From Oscillospiraceae bacterium (lineage in GTDB: Bacteria > Bacillota > Clostridia > Oscillospirales > Oscillospiraceae): a stretch of 64,000 bases of DNA. The stretch covers positions 1 to 64,000 of the forward strand of contig JAFQNL010000012.1 in NCBI GenBank assembly GCA_017395935.1, given 5' to 3'. Below are positions 51,275-59,289 of the stretch, in pieces. The stretch's first letter is position 1. Each line of letters starts with the position of its first letter. The notes beneath the pieces are model-generated. The model saw only the letters and a list, made by a program, of their open reading frames with translations. It made no database searches and was not told where the DNA came from. The position numbers and the translations under genes are program-made.

Positions 51275-52294
51275 TCAGCGGTTGCCGTACATCTGCTGAT
51301 AGTAGTTCTGGTACTCGCCGGAGATAATGGTCTCCCACCACTGGCGGTTATCCAGATACCACTGAATGGTCTTCTTAATGCCGTCCTTGAACATCGTCTC
51401 AGGCAGCCAGCCCAGCTCGCTGTGGATCTTGGTGGGATCGATAGCGTAGCGCATATCGTGGCCCTTCCGGTCAGTCACATAGGTGATCAGGCTTTCAGGC
51501 TTGCCCAGCTCCCGGCAGATGATCTTGACGATATCAATATTGGCCATTTCATTGTGGCCGCCGATATTATATACCTCGCCCACGCGGCCCTTATGGATAA
51601 TCAGGTCGATGGCCTTGCAGTGGTCCTCCACATACAGCCAGTCCCGGACATTCTCGCCCTTGCCGTAGACGGGCAGAGGCTTGTCGTTGAGGGCATTGGC
51701 GATCATGAGGGGGATCAGCTTCTCGGGGAAGTGGTAGGGGCCGTAATTGTTGGAGCAGCGGCTGATGGTCACAGGCAGACCATAGGTCCGGTGATAGGCC
51801 AGTACCAGCAGGTCGGCGCCTGCCTTGGAGGAGGAGTAGGGGGAGCTGGTATGAATGGGAGTCTCCTCGGTGAAGAAGAGGTCAGGCCGGTCCAGAGGCA
51901 GGTCGCCGTAGACCTCGTCGGTAGAGACCTGATGATAGCGGCCGATGCCATACTTCCGGCAGGCGTCCATAAGCACCTGAGTGCCCATGATATTGGTCTC
52001 CAGGAAGATACCGGGGTTCTCAATCGAGCGGTCCACATGGCTCTCAGCGGCGAAGTTGACCACCATATCCGGATGCTCCTCCCGGAAGAGCTGGTCCACA
52101 GCCTCCCGGTCGCAGATATCCGCCTTGACGAAGCGGAAGTTGGGGTTGTCCATGACGGGTGCGAGGGTAGAGAGGTTGCCGGCATAGGTCAGCTTATCCA
52201 GACAGATAATCCGGTAGTCGGGATACTTGTCCAGCATATGGAAGACGAAATTGGAGCCGATAAAGCCGGCGCCGCCGGTGACGATAATAGTCAT
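51275..52294 (-). CDS. rfbB: dTDP-glucose 4,6-dehydratase
   Basis: A 339-residue SDR enzyme giving dTDP-4-keto-6-deoxyglucose. The NAD site TGGAGFIGSNF (residues 5-15), the TDEVYG motif and the catalytic YSSSKAGAD are canonical. No rfbC or rfbD (rhamnose branch) accompanies it; instead a WecE-type aminotransferase is encoded upstream in the same operon, so the keto sugar probably goes to an amino sugar. Last gene of the operon. Confidence 0.97.
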   Translation of the reverse strand: MTIIVTGGAGFIGSNFVFHMLDKYPDYRIICLDKLTYAGNLSTLAPVMDNPNFRFVKADICDREAVDQLFREEHPDMVVNFAAESHVDRSIENPGIFLETNIMGTQVLMDACRKYGIGRYHQVSTDEVYGDLPLDRPDLFFTEETPIHTSSPYSSSKAGADLLVLAYHRTYGLPVTISRCSNNYGPYHFPEKLIPLMIANALNDKPLPVYGKGENVRDWLYVEDHCKAIDLIIHKGRVGEVYNIGGHNEMANIDIVKIICRELGKPESLITYVTDRKGHDMRYAIDPTKIHSELGWLPETMFKDGIKKTIQWYLDNRQWWETIISGEYQNYYQQMYGNR

Positions 52295-52305
52295 AGTCCG
52301 ATCAC

Positions 52306-53208
52306 TTATCCTTTCTTGGGCAGAATACTGACGACCTTGCCCTCGGCCACCTGCTTAAGATGGGTGCCGTAGGGGCTCTTGCCGTAGAGCTCAGCCGACT
52401 GGAGCAGCTGCTCCCGGTCGATCCACTTGGCGCGGTAGGCGATCTCCTCTGGAGCGGAGATCTTGATGCCCTGCCGCTTTTCTACCATCTGGACGAAGAG
52501 GGCGGCCTCAATCAGGCTGTCCATGGTGCCCGTGTCCAGCCAGGCATAGCCGCGGCCCAGCAGCTCCACCTTCAGGTCCTGATCCTCCAGATACAGGGCG
52601 TTCAGGCTGGTAATCTCCAGCTCACCCCGGTCAGAGGGCTTGACCTGACGGGCTTTTTCGGCCACGCCGGCGGGGTAGAAGTAGAGGCCGGTAATGGCAT
52701 AGTTGCTCTTGGGCTCCTTTGGCTTCTCTTCTACAGAGAGGACCTTTCCGTTCTCGTCGAACTCCACTACGCCGAAGCGCTCGGGGTCATTGACATAGTA
52801 GCCAAAGACGGTGGCCTTGCCCTGCTGAGCGGCGGCGGCGGCCGAGCGCAGCGTATGGGAGAAGCCGCTGCCGTAGAAGATATTGTCGCCCAGGACCATG
52901 GCGCAGGCGTCGTCGCCAATGAATTCCTCGCCGATCAGGAAGGCCTGAGCCAGTCCGTCGGGAGAGGGCTGGACGGCATAGGTCAGGCTGACGCCAAACT
53001 GATGGCCGTCACCCATGAGCTCCTGAAAGCGGGGGGTGTCCTGAGGGGTGGAGATGATCAGGATATCCCGGATTCCGGCCAGCATGAGGGTGGACAGGGG
53101 ATAGTAGATCATGGGCTTGTCATAGACAGGCAGCAGCTGTTTGGAAGCGACTCTGGTCAGAGGATAGAGCCGTGTGCCGGAACCGCCGGCGAGGATAATA
53201 CCTTTCAT
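52306..53208 (-). CDS. rfbA: glucose-1-phosphate thymidylyltransferase
   Basis: A 300-residue nucleotidyltransferase that makes dTDP-glucose. [11 protein letters not shown] (residues 8-18), [29 protein letters not shown] and [11 protein letters not shown] are diagnostic of RmlA/RfbA. GGAGG precedes the ATG. It feeds RfbB, encoded 11 bases downstream. Confidence 0.97.
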   Translation of the reverse strand: MKGIILAGGSGTRLYPLTRVASKQLLPVYDKPMIYYPLSTLMLAGIRDILIISTPQDTPRFQELMGDGHQFGVSLTYAVQPSPDGLAQAFLIGEEFIGDDACAMVLGDNIFYGSGFSHTLRSAAAAAQQGKATVFGYYVNDPERFGVVEFDENGKVLSVEEKPKEPKSNYAITGLYFYPAGVAEKARQVKPSDRGELEITSLNALYLEDQDLKVELLGRGYAWLDTGTMDSLIEAALFVQMVEKRQGIKISAPEEIAYRAKWIDREQLLQSAELYGKSPYGTHLKQVAEGKVVSILPKKG

Positions 53209-53239
53209 AGCGACCTCCTGATACTGAGTGGGCTTTTCG

Positions 53240-53812
53240 TTACTGTACGGTGTATTCTTCCGGCTTGAGCACCCGGATGACCCGGGCGGGGCTGCCGGCT
53301 ACTACGGTATTGTCGGGCACGTCCCGGGTAACCACGCTCCCGGCGCCTACAATAGCGTTCTTGCCGATATAGTTGCAGGTAGGGAGAATGACCGCCCGGG
53401 CGGCGATCCATGCTCCGTCTCCCACAATAAGATGGGCCACAGGCATACTCTCCGGGCTCAGCTCCACCCGCTCGGGACCCAGCACATGGTGATGGGTGAG
53501 CACCTTGGAGCCCTCGGAGAACCAGACATCGTCTCCAATGACCACGCCGCCCACATAGTCAATCTGGACGTTGGCGGAAAAGCCCACATGGCGGCCCACC
53601 TTGATCGTATGGGGCTGGGTCTCAGGCGTCTGGGTAGGGCCGGTTTTCCGGTGGCCCAGCAGCAGCGTGACATGGTTGGAGAGATAGCGGACGTCCGGCC
53701 CGATATCGAAGACGGCCCGATAGGCCATAATGCGCAGCTTGTTCAGACCGGGCAGCTCAAAGAGAGTCAGGCCGAAGATCATCTGCACAAAGCGCTGCAG
53801 CGCGTTTTTCAT
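53240..53812 (-). CDS. hexapeptide-repeat acyl/acetyltransferase
   Basis: A 190-residue left-handed beta-helix transferase with a hydrophobic, possibly membrane-associating N-terminus ([11 protein letters not shown]). Hexapeptide turns run from about residue 75 to 180 ([56 protein letters not shown]). The catalytic histidine is likely in VLTHHHVLG. It resembles CatB/WcaF-type O- or N-acetyltransferases of polysaccharide loci. In this operon, the amino or hydroxyl groups of the deoxy-amino sugar are plausible acceptors. Confidence 0.85.
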   Translation of the reverse strand: MKNALQRFVQMIFGLTLFELPGLNKLRIMAYRAVFDIGPDVRYLSNHVTLLLGHRKTGPTQTPETQPHTIKVGRHVGFSANVQIDYVGGVVIGDDVWFSEGSKVLTHHHVLGPERVELSPESMPVAHLIVGDGAWIAARAVILPTCNYIGKNAIVGAGSVVTRDVPDNTVVAGSPARVIRVLKPEEYTVQ

Positions 53813-53827
53813 CGTTCACTGCCTCCT

Positions 53828-54205
53828 TTATGCCCCGGCGGAGACAAAGAGGGCGGTCAGCTCTCCAAAATCTACCCGGGAGACGATAATGCCCACCACG
53901 ATGAGCATTGCACCGATCACCTTTTTGGCCGTAGGCTTCTCCCGGAAGAAGATAGAGGAGAGGATCAGAATCCAGATAAAGCTGGTAGAGGTGATACAGG
54001 GGAGCACCGCCAGCGGCAGATCCCGCAGGGCGATGGCGTTGAGGAAGAGGGAAAAGACCATGAGCACATAGGCAAAGATCACCCGGAAGTTGAGGAACTT
54101 GGACAGGAAGCTCTTGTGCTCCTTGTTCGCCTCTCCCTTCATCAGGATCTGGCCCACCGAAGCCACCAGCACCGAGGCGATGGCGAAGAGATAGCTAGTT
54201 GGCAT
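53828..54205 (-). CDS. EamA/SMR-like half-size membrane transporter subunit B
   Basis: A 125-residue, four-helix membrane protein (VLVASVGQILMKGEAN, then LAVLPCITSTSFIWILILSSIFFREKPTAKKVIGAMLIVVGIIV). Half-size SMR/EamA proteins of this kind form heterodimers, best known as ArnE/ArnF, which flip undecaprenyl-phosphate-aminoarabinose. It overlaps the upstream half-size gene by 11 bases, so the two are co-translated. A lipid-linked sugar flippase role is inferred from this pairing and from the neighbouring GtrB/ArnC-like gene. Confidence 0.8.
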   Translation of the reverse strand: MPTSYLFAIASVLVASVGQILMKGEANKEHKSFLSKFLNFRVIFAYVLMVFSLFLNAIALRDLPLAVLPCITSTSFIWILILSSIFFREKPTAKKVIGAMLIVVGIIVSRVDFGELTALFVSAGA

Positions 54206-54554
54206 CGGACATACTCACCACCATTCCAAGGACAATGATCGCCATTCCGATCACGTTCTGCAGGGTAATGGTCTCTCCAAAGAGGACCACCGCCCAGAAG
54301 AAAAAGAGGACATAGGTACCGCCCTTGCGCATATAAGCGGTGCTCAGAGGCATCCGCTCCAGCATAAGCTGCCAGCAGATGGCGTCGATACCAAAGATGG
54401 CCACCGACAGGGCGTAAAACAGACAGAAGTAGAAGGAAAAGGTCGGATGCTGCCCGGCCACCTTCAGCAGAGCCGTGCTCAGGCTCTCGATGAAGATGAC
54501 AAAGGCCACCATCAGATACAGATTCCTCTTCTTGGATAAAAATCGATCGATCAA
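54195..54554 (-). CDS. EamA/SMR-like half-size membrane transporter subunit A
   Basis: A 119-residue, four-helix membrane protein (LYLMVAFVIFIESLSTALLKVA, ICWQLMLERMPLSTAYMRKGGTYVLFFFWAVVLFGETITLQNVIGMAIIVLGMV). Partner of the overlapping gene downstream; the two sequences are distinct, as in ArnE/ArnF, rather than a recent duplication. Likely inner-membrane flippase half. Confidence 0.8.
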   Translation of the reverse strand: MIDRFLSKKRNLYLMVAFVIFIESLSTALLKVAGQHPTFSFYFCLFYALSVAIFGIDAICWQLMLERMPLSTAYMRKGGTYVLFFFWAVVLFGETITLQNVIGMAIIVLGMVVSMSDAN

Positions 54555-54570
54555 GACAGACGCTCCGTTC

Positions 54571-55890
54571 TTATTTCACCTTGCAGACGATCATCCGCAG
54601 CTTCCCGTTGGGGTCGGCAGGAATCTCGTCCATCCATTCATACTCGAAGCGGAACTCATTGTTCAGAACCGGGGCGAACTTCTCCGTATAGCGCTCCTCA
54701 ATCTCCTGATTGCTCAGCTGGGAGGCCGGGTCCTTGACCAGCTGGATCCGGATCAGCTCATAGCTCTCCTGAATGAACCGGCTCTGGACGATGTCCAGAT
54801 TGGTGGAGTAGTTGACGACGATCTCGATATTGCCCCACTCAGTCACCGAGCCGTCCTTATGGCGGATTACGTCGTTCATCCGGCCCAGCAGGGTGGTAAT
54901 GAAGCGGATCCCTTCCTTCTGATAGGAAACCATCCGGTCCCGGGTCTCGTAGTTGATAATGGGCAGATCCGTCTTGAACAGGGGGGTGACCACGGCCATA
55001 CCGCTGTCAGAGGGCTTCCACTCGTCGTCGTAGATATTGATCACATGGGTATCGCTGTTGACGATAAACTCCTTGCTGCCGGGCAGACGGGTGGCACAGG
55101 AGCCCACCTCGGACAGGCCATAGGCGTTGAGCAGGCCGGGGCCGAACATCTCCAGCAGCAGCTGCTCAGACTGATGGTCCAGCATCTCGCTGATCGGGGC
55201 GTAGAGCTTAGGCTGATGGAGGGGGATATTATGCTCCTTGGCGTACTTGGCCACCCGGACGAGGACGTTCTTATGGGTATAGAGGAAGTAGGGCTTGTAG
55301 TCGTTGATCTCCTTGAGCAGCTGCTGGCTGGGAACCCGATTTTTAATGGAGTCGCTCATCTCCTTCCAGCGCAGATCCACCGCCTTCTGGACCAGCGTCT
55401 TTTTGCCGCCGGTAACGGTATGCAGCGAGTTGGGCCGGTGAAGGTTCTTGTGGACGCCGGGAATAAAGCCGCCCATCATGAGCACCCGGAGCCAGTTGGC
55501 ATGGACGGCGGCGTTCTCACGGGGAGAAAACAGGGTCCGCAGAGGGATACCAGTGGAGCCGCTGGTGGGGTTGACGTGCCAGTGCTTGTACTTTTCCGGA
55601 TTACCCTCCAGCTCCTGGTCCATCCAGTCCCGGAGCTGCTCCTTGGTCAGGACGGGGAACTTATACAGGTCCTCGGCCGTCTGGTAGTCGGCGGGAGTGG
55701 TCCCCGTCTGCTCAAAGCGCTTGCGGTAGAAGGGGATATCATAGGCCCGGAGCATAAGCTCATGGACCCGCTTGTCCTGCAGCTCCTTGACCCGCTTGAG
55801 ATGCTTGCCCTGAGGGGGCTTCTTCTCAAGACCGGGGAGCATCTGGAGCATGATCAGGTTTTCCATTTTCCGATCGGAAGCATAAGACAT
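54571..55890 (-). CDS. PaaK/CapK-like adenylate-forming enzyme
   Basis: A 439-residue ANL-superfamily protein resembling phenylacetate-CoA ligase and CapK of polysaccharide loci. The phosphate-binding TSGSTGIPLRTL lies near residue 110, GLSEVGSCATRLPGS near 255 and a DR-containing RDRMVSYQKEG with LLGRMNDVIRHKDGS near 325. It should activate a carboxylic acid with ATP. CapK-type proteins occur in many capsule clusters without a defined substrate. Here it may activate an acyl or amino acid that decorates the amino sugar. Confidence 0.83.
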   Translation of the reverse strand: MSYASDRKMENLIMLQMLPGLEKKPPQGKHLKRVKELQDKRVHELMLRAYDIPFYRKRFEQTGTTPADYQTAEDLYKFPVLTKEQLRDWMDQELEGNPEKYKHWHVNPTSGSTGIPLRTLFSPRENAAVHANWLRVLMMGGFIPGVHKNLHRPNSLHTVTGGKKTLVQKAVDLRWKEMSDSIKNRVPSQQLLKEINDYKPYFLYTHKNVLVRVAKYAKEHNIPLHQPKLYAPISEMLDHQSEQLLLEMFGPGLLNAYGLSEVGSCATRLPGSKEFIVNSDTHVINIYDDEWKPSDSGMAVVTPLFKTDLPIINYETRDRMVSYQKEGIRFITTLLGRMNDVIRHKDGSVTEWGNIEIVVNYSTNLDIVQSRFIQESYELIRIQLVKDPASQLSNQEIEERYTEKFAPVLNNEFRFEYEWMDEIPADPNGKLRMIVCKVK

Positions 55891-55908
55891 GACTGGTCCT
55901 CTCCTTTC

Positions 55909-57096
55909 TTACTCCAGAACGACTTTGACCTGGCCCATGGCCTTTTCCATGACCTCTTTGGCCTCGGCCACGGTCTGACCCACGGTAACAATCATACCGA
56001 AGCGGTCGGGTCCCTTCCGGAACTGCCGGACCAGGTCACCGGGCTCCACGTCAAACTCCAGACTGTAGATCCGCTCGTCAGCCTCTACGGCGCTGGTGTC
56101 GATCTGCTTGAGGATACCCGACTTCTCCGAGCAGAAGAGCATCTCCACGTTGGCCTGCGGCGTCTCGAGGACGGGAGTAAAGTCCACCTCTTCGCCCATA
56201 TTGAGCTGGATAATCTTTTCATAGTAGTCAAAGCCGTAGTACAGGCTGGTCAGCTCCACCAGACCGGTGGCGCCGGCCCGCGCGCCGATCTCCAGCACGT
56301 AGGTCTTTCCCTCGCAGAGGATAAAGTCGGCATTGATGGCGCAGTTGTCGATTCCCAGTGCCTTGACAGCCAGAGCCAGCTGCTGCTTGCAGTCGGCGAT
56401 AATCTCCTCGCCCATATCGTAGGGAGCGAAGTGGCCCACCGGCACGCCGGTATCCCCCTGGAAGACGTAGTCGCCATGGGGCAGGATGAAGCGGAGCTCT
56501 CCCTGCCAGACGCAGGCCTGAGCGCCGAACTCATCGCCCACCAGATACTTCTCCACGATATAGTGCTTGGAGCGGGTATTGTTCTTCACCGCCTCCCAGG
56601 CGTAGGCGATCTCGTCGGGGGAGTTGACCTTGGTGATGCCCCGGCTTCCGGAGGAGTCCACGGCCTTAAAGATAACCGGGTAGCCCAGACGCTGGCAGAC
56701 CTCTTCCGGGCAGCTGTTTTCCAGCGGCACATACTCGTATTCAGCCGTCCGGACGCCCTGAGCCATGAAGGCGTCCTTCATGAGCAGCTTGTCCTGCGCC
56801 TTGCAGGCGGCCTCCTCACTGGGGCCCACCAGACCCAGCGTATCACAGAGATAGCCCTGAGCGGGAACACAGACGTCGGTGCCCGAGACGCAGACGCCGG
56901 AGATGCCCTCTTCCCGGGCGATCTCCTCCAGCGCCTTCTTGTCGGTGGTGTTGACATAGTAGACCTTGTCGGCGAACTGGAAGCCGGGATACTTGCCGGG
57001 GATGCTGGCCACGATGGTATAGTAACCCATGCGCTTTGCCGTCTTGATGAGAGGCACCTGATAGATACCGGCGCCAAGGATCAGGATCTTCTTCAT
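55909..57096 (-). CDS. ATP-grasp ligase
   Basis: A 395-residue carboxylate-amine ligase-like protein. N-terminal pre-ATP-grasp Rossmann part (KILILGAGIYQVPLIKTAKRMGYYTI), ATP-binding segment (YPVIFKAVDSSGSRGITKV, about 142-160) and metal-binding ALGIDNCAINADF with EIGARAGATG near 265-290. It should join an acid to an amine through an acyl phosphate. The free 4-amino group of dTDP-Fuc4N is an attractive acceptor. Its ATG overlaps the GT2 stop by 4 bases. Confidence 0.87.
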   Translation of the reverse strand: MKKILILGAGIYQVPLIKTAKRMGYYTIVASIPGKYPGFQFADKVYYVNTTDKKALEEIAREEGISGVCVSGTDVCVPAQGYLCDTLGLVGPSEEAACKAQDKLLMKDAFMAQGVRTAEYEYVPLENSCPEEVCQRLGYPVIFKAVDSSGSRGITKVNSPDEIAYAWEAVKNNTRSKHYIVEKYLVGDEFGAQACVWQGELRFILPHGDYVFQGDTGVPVGHFAPYDMGEEIIADCKQQLALAVKALGIDNCAINADFILCEGKTYVLEIGARAGATGLVELTSLYYGFDYYEKIIQLNMGEEVDFTPVLETPQANVEMLFCSEKSGILKQIDTSAVEADERIYSLEFDVEPGDLVRQFRKGPDRFGMIVTVGQTVAEAKEVMEKAMGQVKVVLE

Positions 57097-58073
57097 ACGC
57101 TCACCTCTTGCCGGGAGGGCTCTTCCTCCCGTTCTTCCACGTTATAAGTCCTGCGCACCACAAACTGAGGCGCGCTGTTGATGCAGATATAGATCCGGCC
57201 CACATACTCGCCGATCACACCCAGCATGAGCATAATCATACCGCCCACGAAGAGGATCACCGACAGCAGCGAGCTGTAGCCCGCCGTGACCAGCGGATGG
57301 GTCAGCTTCCAAATGACGGTAAAGAGCAGATACAGGAAGCCCACTCCGGCGCAGACCACGCCAACCATACTGGCCAGCCGCAGGGGCTTGACCGAGAAGG
57401 AGGTGAACACATTGGTCAGCAGGGCGATGGACTTGCGCAGGGTGTAGTTGCCCTGACCGATGGTCCGCTCCCGATCCTCCATCTCCACGTTGACCACCCG
57501 GGCAGAGGCCCGGTACATCAGGCCGGTCACATAGGGGTAGGGGTTCTTATACCGGACCACTTCCTCCCGGATGTAGTCCCGCATAACAGCAAAGTTGGAA
57601 AAATGCAGATCCCGGGGCTTTTCCAGCAGCCAGGTGGCGCCGATATCGTTGAAGAGGCTGCCCAGATTCTTGATTCCGCTCTGCTGGCGCTTGCCCACAT
57701 ACTTGGCCATGGACACGTCGGCCAGACCCTCTTCCACCGGCCGGAGCAGGTCCCAGAACCGGTCCATGGGGCACTGGCAGTCGTCGTCCAGACAGACGAC
57801 ATACTTGCCCCGAGCCACATGATAGCCGGCCATCAGGGCGTTGTGGCGGCCGCCGTTCTTGGCAAGGTCGATGACCTTCACCTTCTTGTCCTGCCGGGCC
57901 TCTTCGATCAGTACCTCCAGAACATTGTCGGGGGAGCAGTCGTTGACGGCGATCACTTCATAGTCAAATTCAGCCCGCTGGGCTACCACATCCCGGATCT
58001 CCTGAATGACCAGAGCCACCGAGCCCGCGCTGCGGTAGCAGGGGATGACAAAGCTGATAAGTTGGGTTTGCAT
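57093..58073 (-). CDS. GtrB/ArnC-like polyprenyl-phosphate glycosyltransferase (GT2)
   Basis: A 326-residue GT2 enzyme with an N-terminal GT-A domain (SFVIPCYRSAGSVALVIQEI, the DDDCQCP metal motif at about residues 96-102) and two C-terminal membrane helices (about 235-255 and 268-292). This layout matches GtrB, ArnC and CsbB, which load a sugar onto undecaprenyl phosphate at the cytoplasmic face. With wecE adjacent, the sugar is probably Fuc4N or a derivative. It then needs the flippase pair and a membrane transferase, both encoded in the operon. Confidence 0.9.
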   Translation of the reverse strand: MQTQLISFVIPCYRSAGSVALVIQEIRDVVAQRAEFDYEVIAVNDCSPDNVLEVLIEEARQDKKVKVIDLAKNGGRHNALMAGYHVARGKYVVCLDDDCQCPMDRFWDLLRPVEEGLADVSMAKYVGKRQQSGIKNLGSLFNDIGATWLLEKPRDLHFSNFAVMRDYIREEVVRYKNPYPYVTGLMYRASARVVNVEMEDRERTIGQGNYTLRKSIALLTNVFTSFSVKPLRLASMVGVVCAGVGFLYLLFTVIWKLTHPLVTAGYSSLLSVILFVGGMIMLMLGVIGEYVGRIYICINSAPQFVVRRTYNVEEREEEPSRQEVSV

Positions 58074-58122
58074 GGATCGTTACCCTCCTGTGGCCTAAAC
58101 GGCCAGTAATAGATATGTCAGA

Positions 58123-59262
58123 TCAGAGCTCCCGGCCGAAGAAGGCGAAGATGGCTTTGACCACCGTCTCCCGATCCTGCTGGGTCATATTGTAGTACAG
58201 GGGCAGCCGGGTCAGCCGCTCGCTCTCCCGGGTAGTATAGACGTCCTCGCCATGGAACCGGCCGAACTTCTCGCCGGCAGGTGCGGAATGGAGGGGGACA
58301 TAGTGGAAGGAGACCACCACGCCCTGCTCCTTCAGGAAACGGGTGAAAGCGGTACGCTCTTCCAGATTCTTCAGCCGGACGGCAAACATATGGGCGTTAT
58401 GGCCGCACTCGGCAGGGGGTGCCAGGAACTGGAGCAGGCCCTCTTCCTCCAGCGGCTTGAGCTGGTCGTGGTAGTATGCCCAGGTGGCCATCCGGTCGTC
58501 AAAGATCTGGTCGACGCACTCCAGCTGGGCCATCAGATGGGCGGCGTTAAGCTCGCTGGGCAGGTAGGAGGAGCCGTATTCCACCCAGGTATACTTGTCG
58601 ATCTGGCCCCGGAGGAAGCGGGAGCGGTTGGTACCCTTTTCCCGGACGATCTCGGCCAGCTCGATATAGGCCGGGTCATTGATCAGCACGGCGCCGCCTT
58701 CGCCCATCGAGTAGTTCTTGGTCTCATGGAAGGAGAAGCAGCCGAAGTCGCCGATGGTGCCCAGAGCCCGGCCCTTATAGGTGCTCATAACGCCCTGCGC
58801 CGCGTCCTCCACCACCTTCAGACCGTGGCGGCGGGCAATGTCCATAATGGTATCCATCTCGCAGGAGATACCGGCATAGTGGACCACGCAGATCGCCCGG
58901 GTCTTTTCGGTAATGGCAGCCTCAATCTTGCTCTCGTCGATATTCATGGTGTCCGGCCGGACATCCACAAAGACGGGGACAGCGCCCTGCAGGACGAAGG
59001 CGTTGGCGGTGGAGACGAAGGTGTAGGAAGGCATGATCACCTCGTCCCCGGGCCGGATACCGCAGAGGATGGCGGCCATTTCCAGCGCGTGGGATCCGGA
59101 GGTTGTCAGCAGCACCTTGGGGGCGCCCGTCTTTTCCTCCAGCCACTTGTGGCACTGTTTGGTAAAGGGGCCGTCGCCGCAGAGCTTGCGGTTGACCAGC
59201 ACCGCCTGCGCCATATAGTCCAGTTCTTTGCCCGCATAGGGGGGGATGTTAAAAGGGATCAT
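58123..59262 (-). CDS. wecE: dTDP-4-amino-4,6-dideoxygalactose transaminase
   Basis: A 379-residue PLP aminotransferase very similar along its length to E. coli WecE/RffA: MIPFNIPPYAGKELDYM start, GDEVIMPSYTFVSTANAFVLQGA, EDAAQGVMSTYKGRALGTIG and the PLP lysine in FSFHETKNYSMGEGG near residue 183. It aminates the RfbB product to dTDP-Fuc4N. The ATG at 59260-59262 follows TTTGGAGGTAATTTGC. Confidence 0.95.
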   Translation of the reverse strand: MIPFNIPPYAGKELDYMAQAVLVNRKLCGDGPFTKQCHKWLEEKTGAPKVLLTTSGSHALEMAAILCGIRPGDEVIMPSYTFVSTANAFVLQGAVPVFVDVRPDTMNIDESKIEAAITEKTRAICVVHYAGISCEMDTIMDIARRHGLKVVEDAAQGVMSTYKGRALGTIGDFGCFSFHETKNYSMGEGGAVLINDPAYIELAEIVREKGTNRSRFLRGQIDKYTWVEYGSSYLPSELNAAHLMAQLECVDQIFDDRMATWAYYHDQLKPLEEEGLLQFLAPPAECGHNAHMFAVRLKNLEERTAFTRFLKEQGVVVSFHYVPLHSAPAGEKFGRFHGEDVYTTRESERLTRLPLYYNMTQQDRETVVKAIFAFFGREL

Positions 59263-59289
59263 GCAAATTACCTCCAAACATAGTCGATA

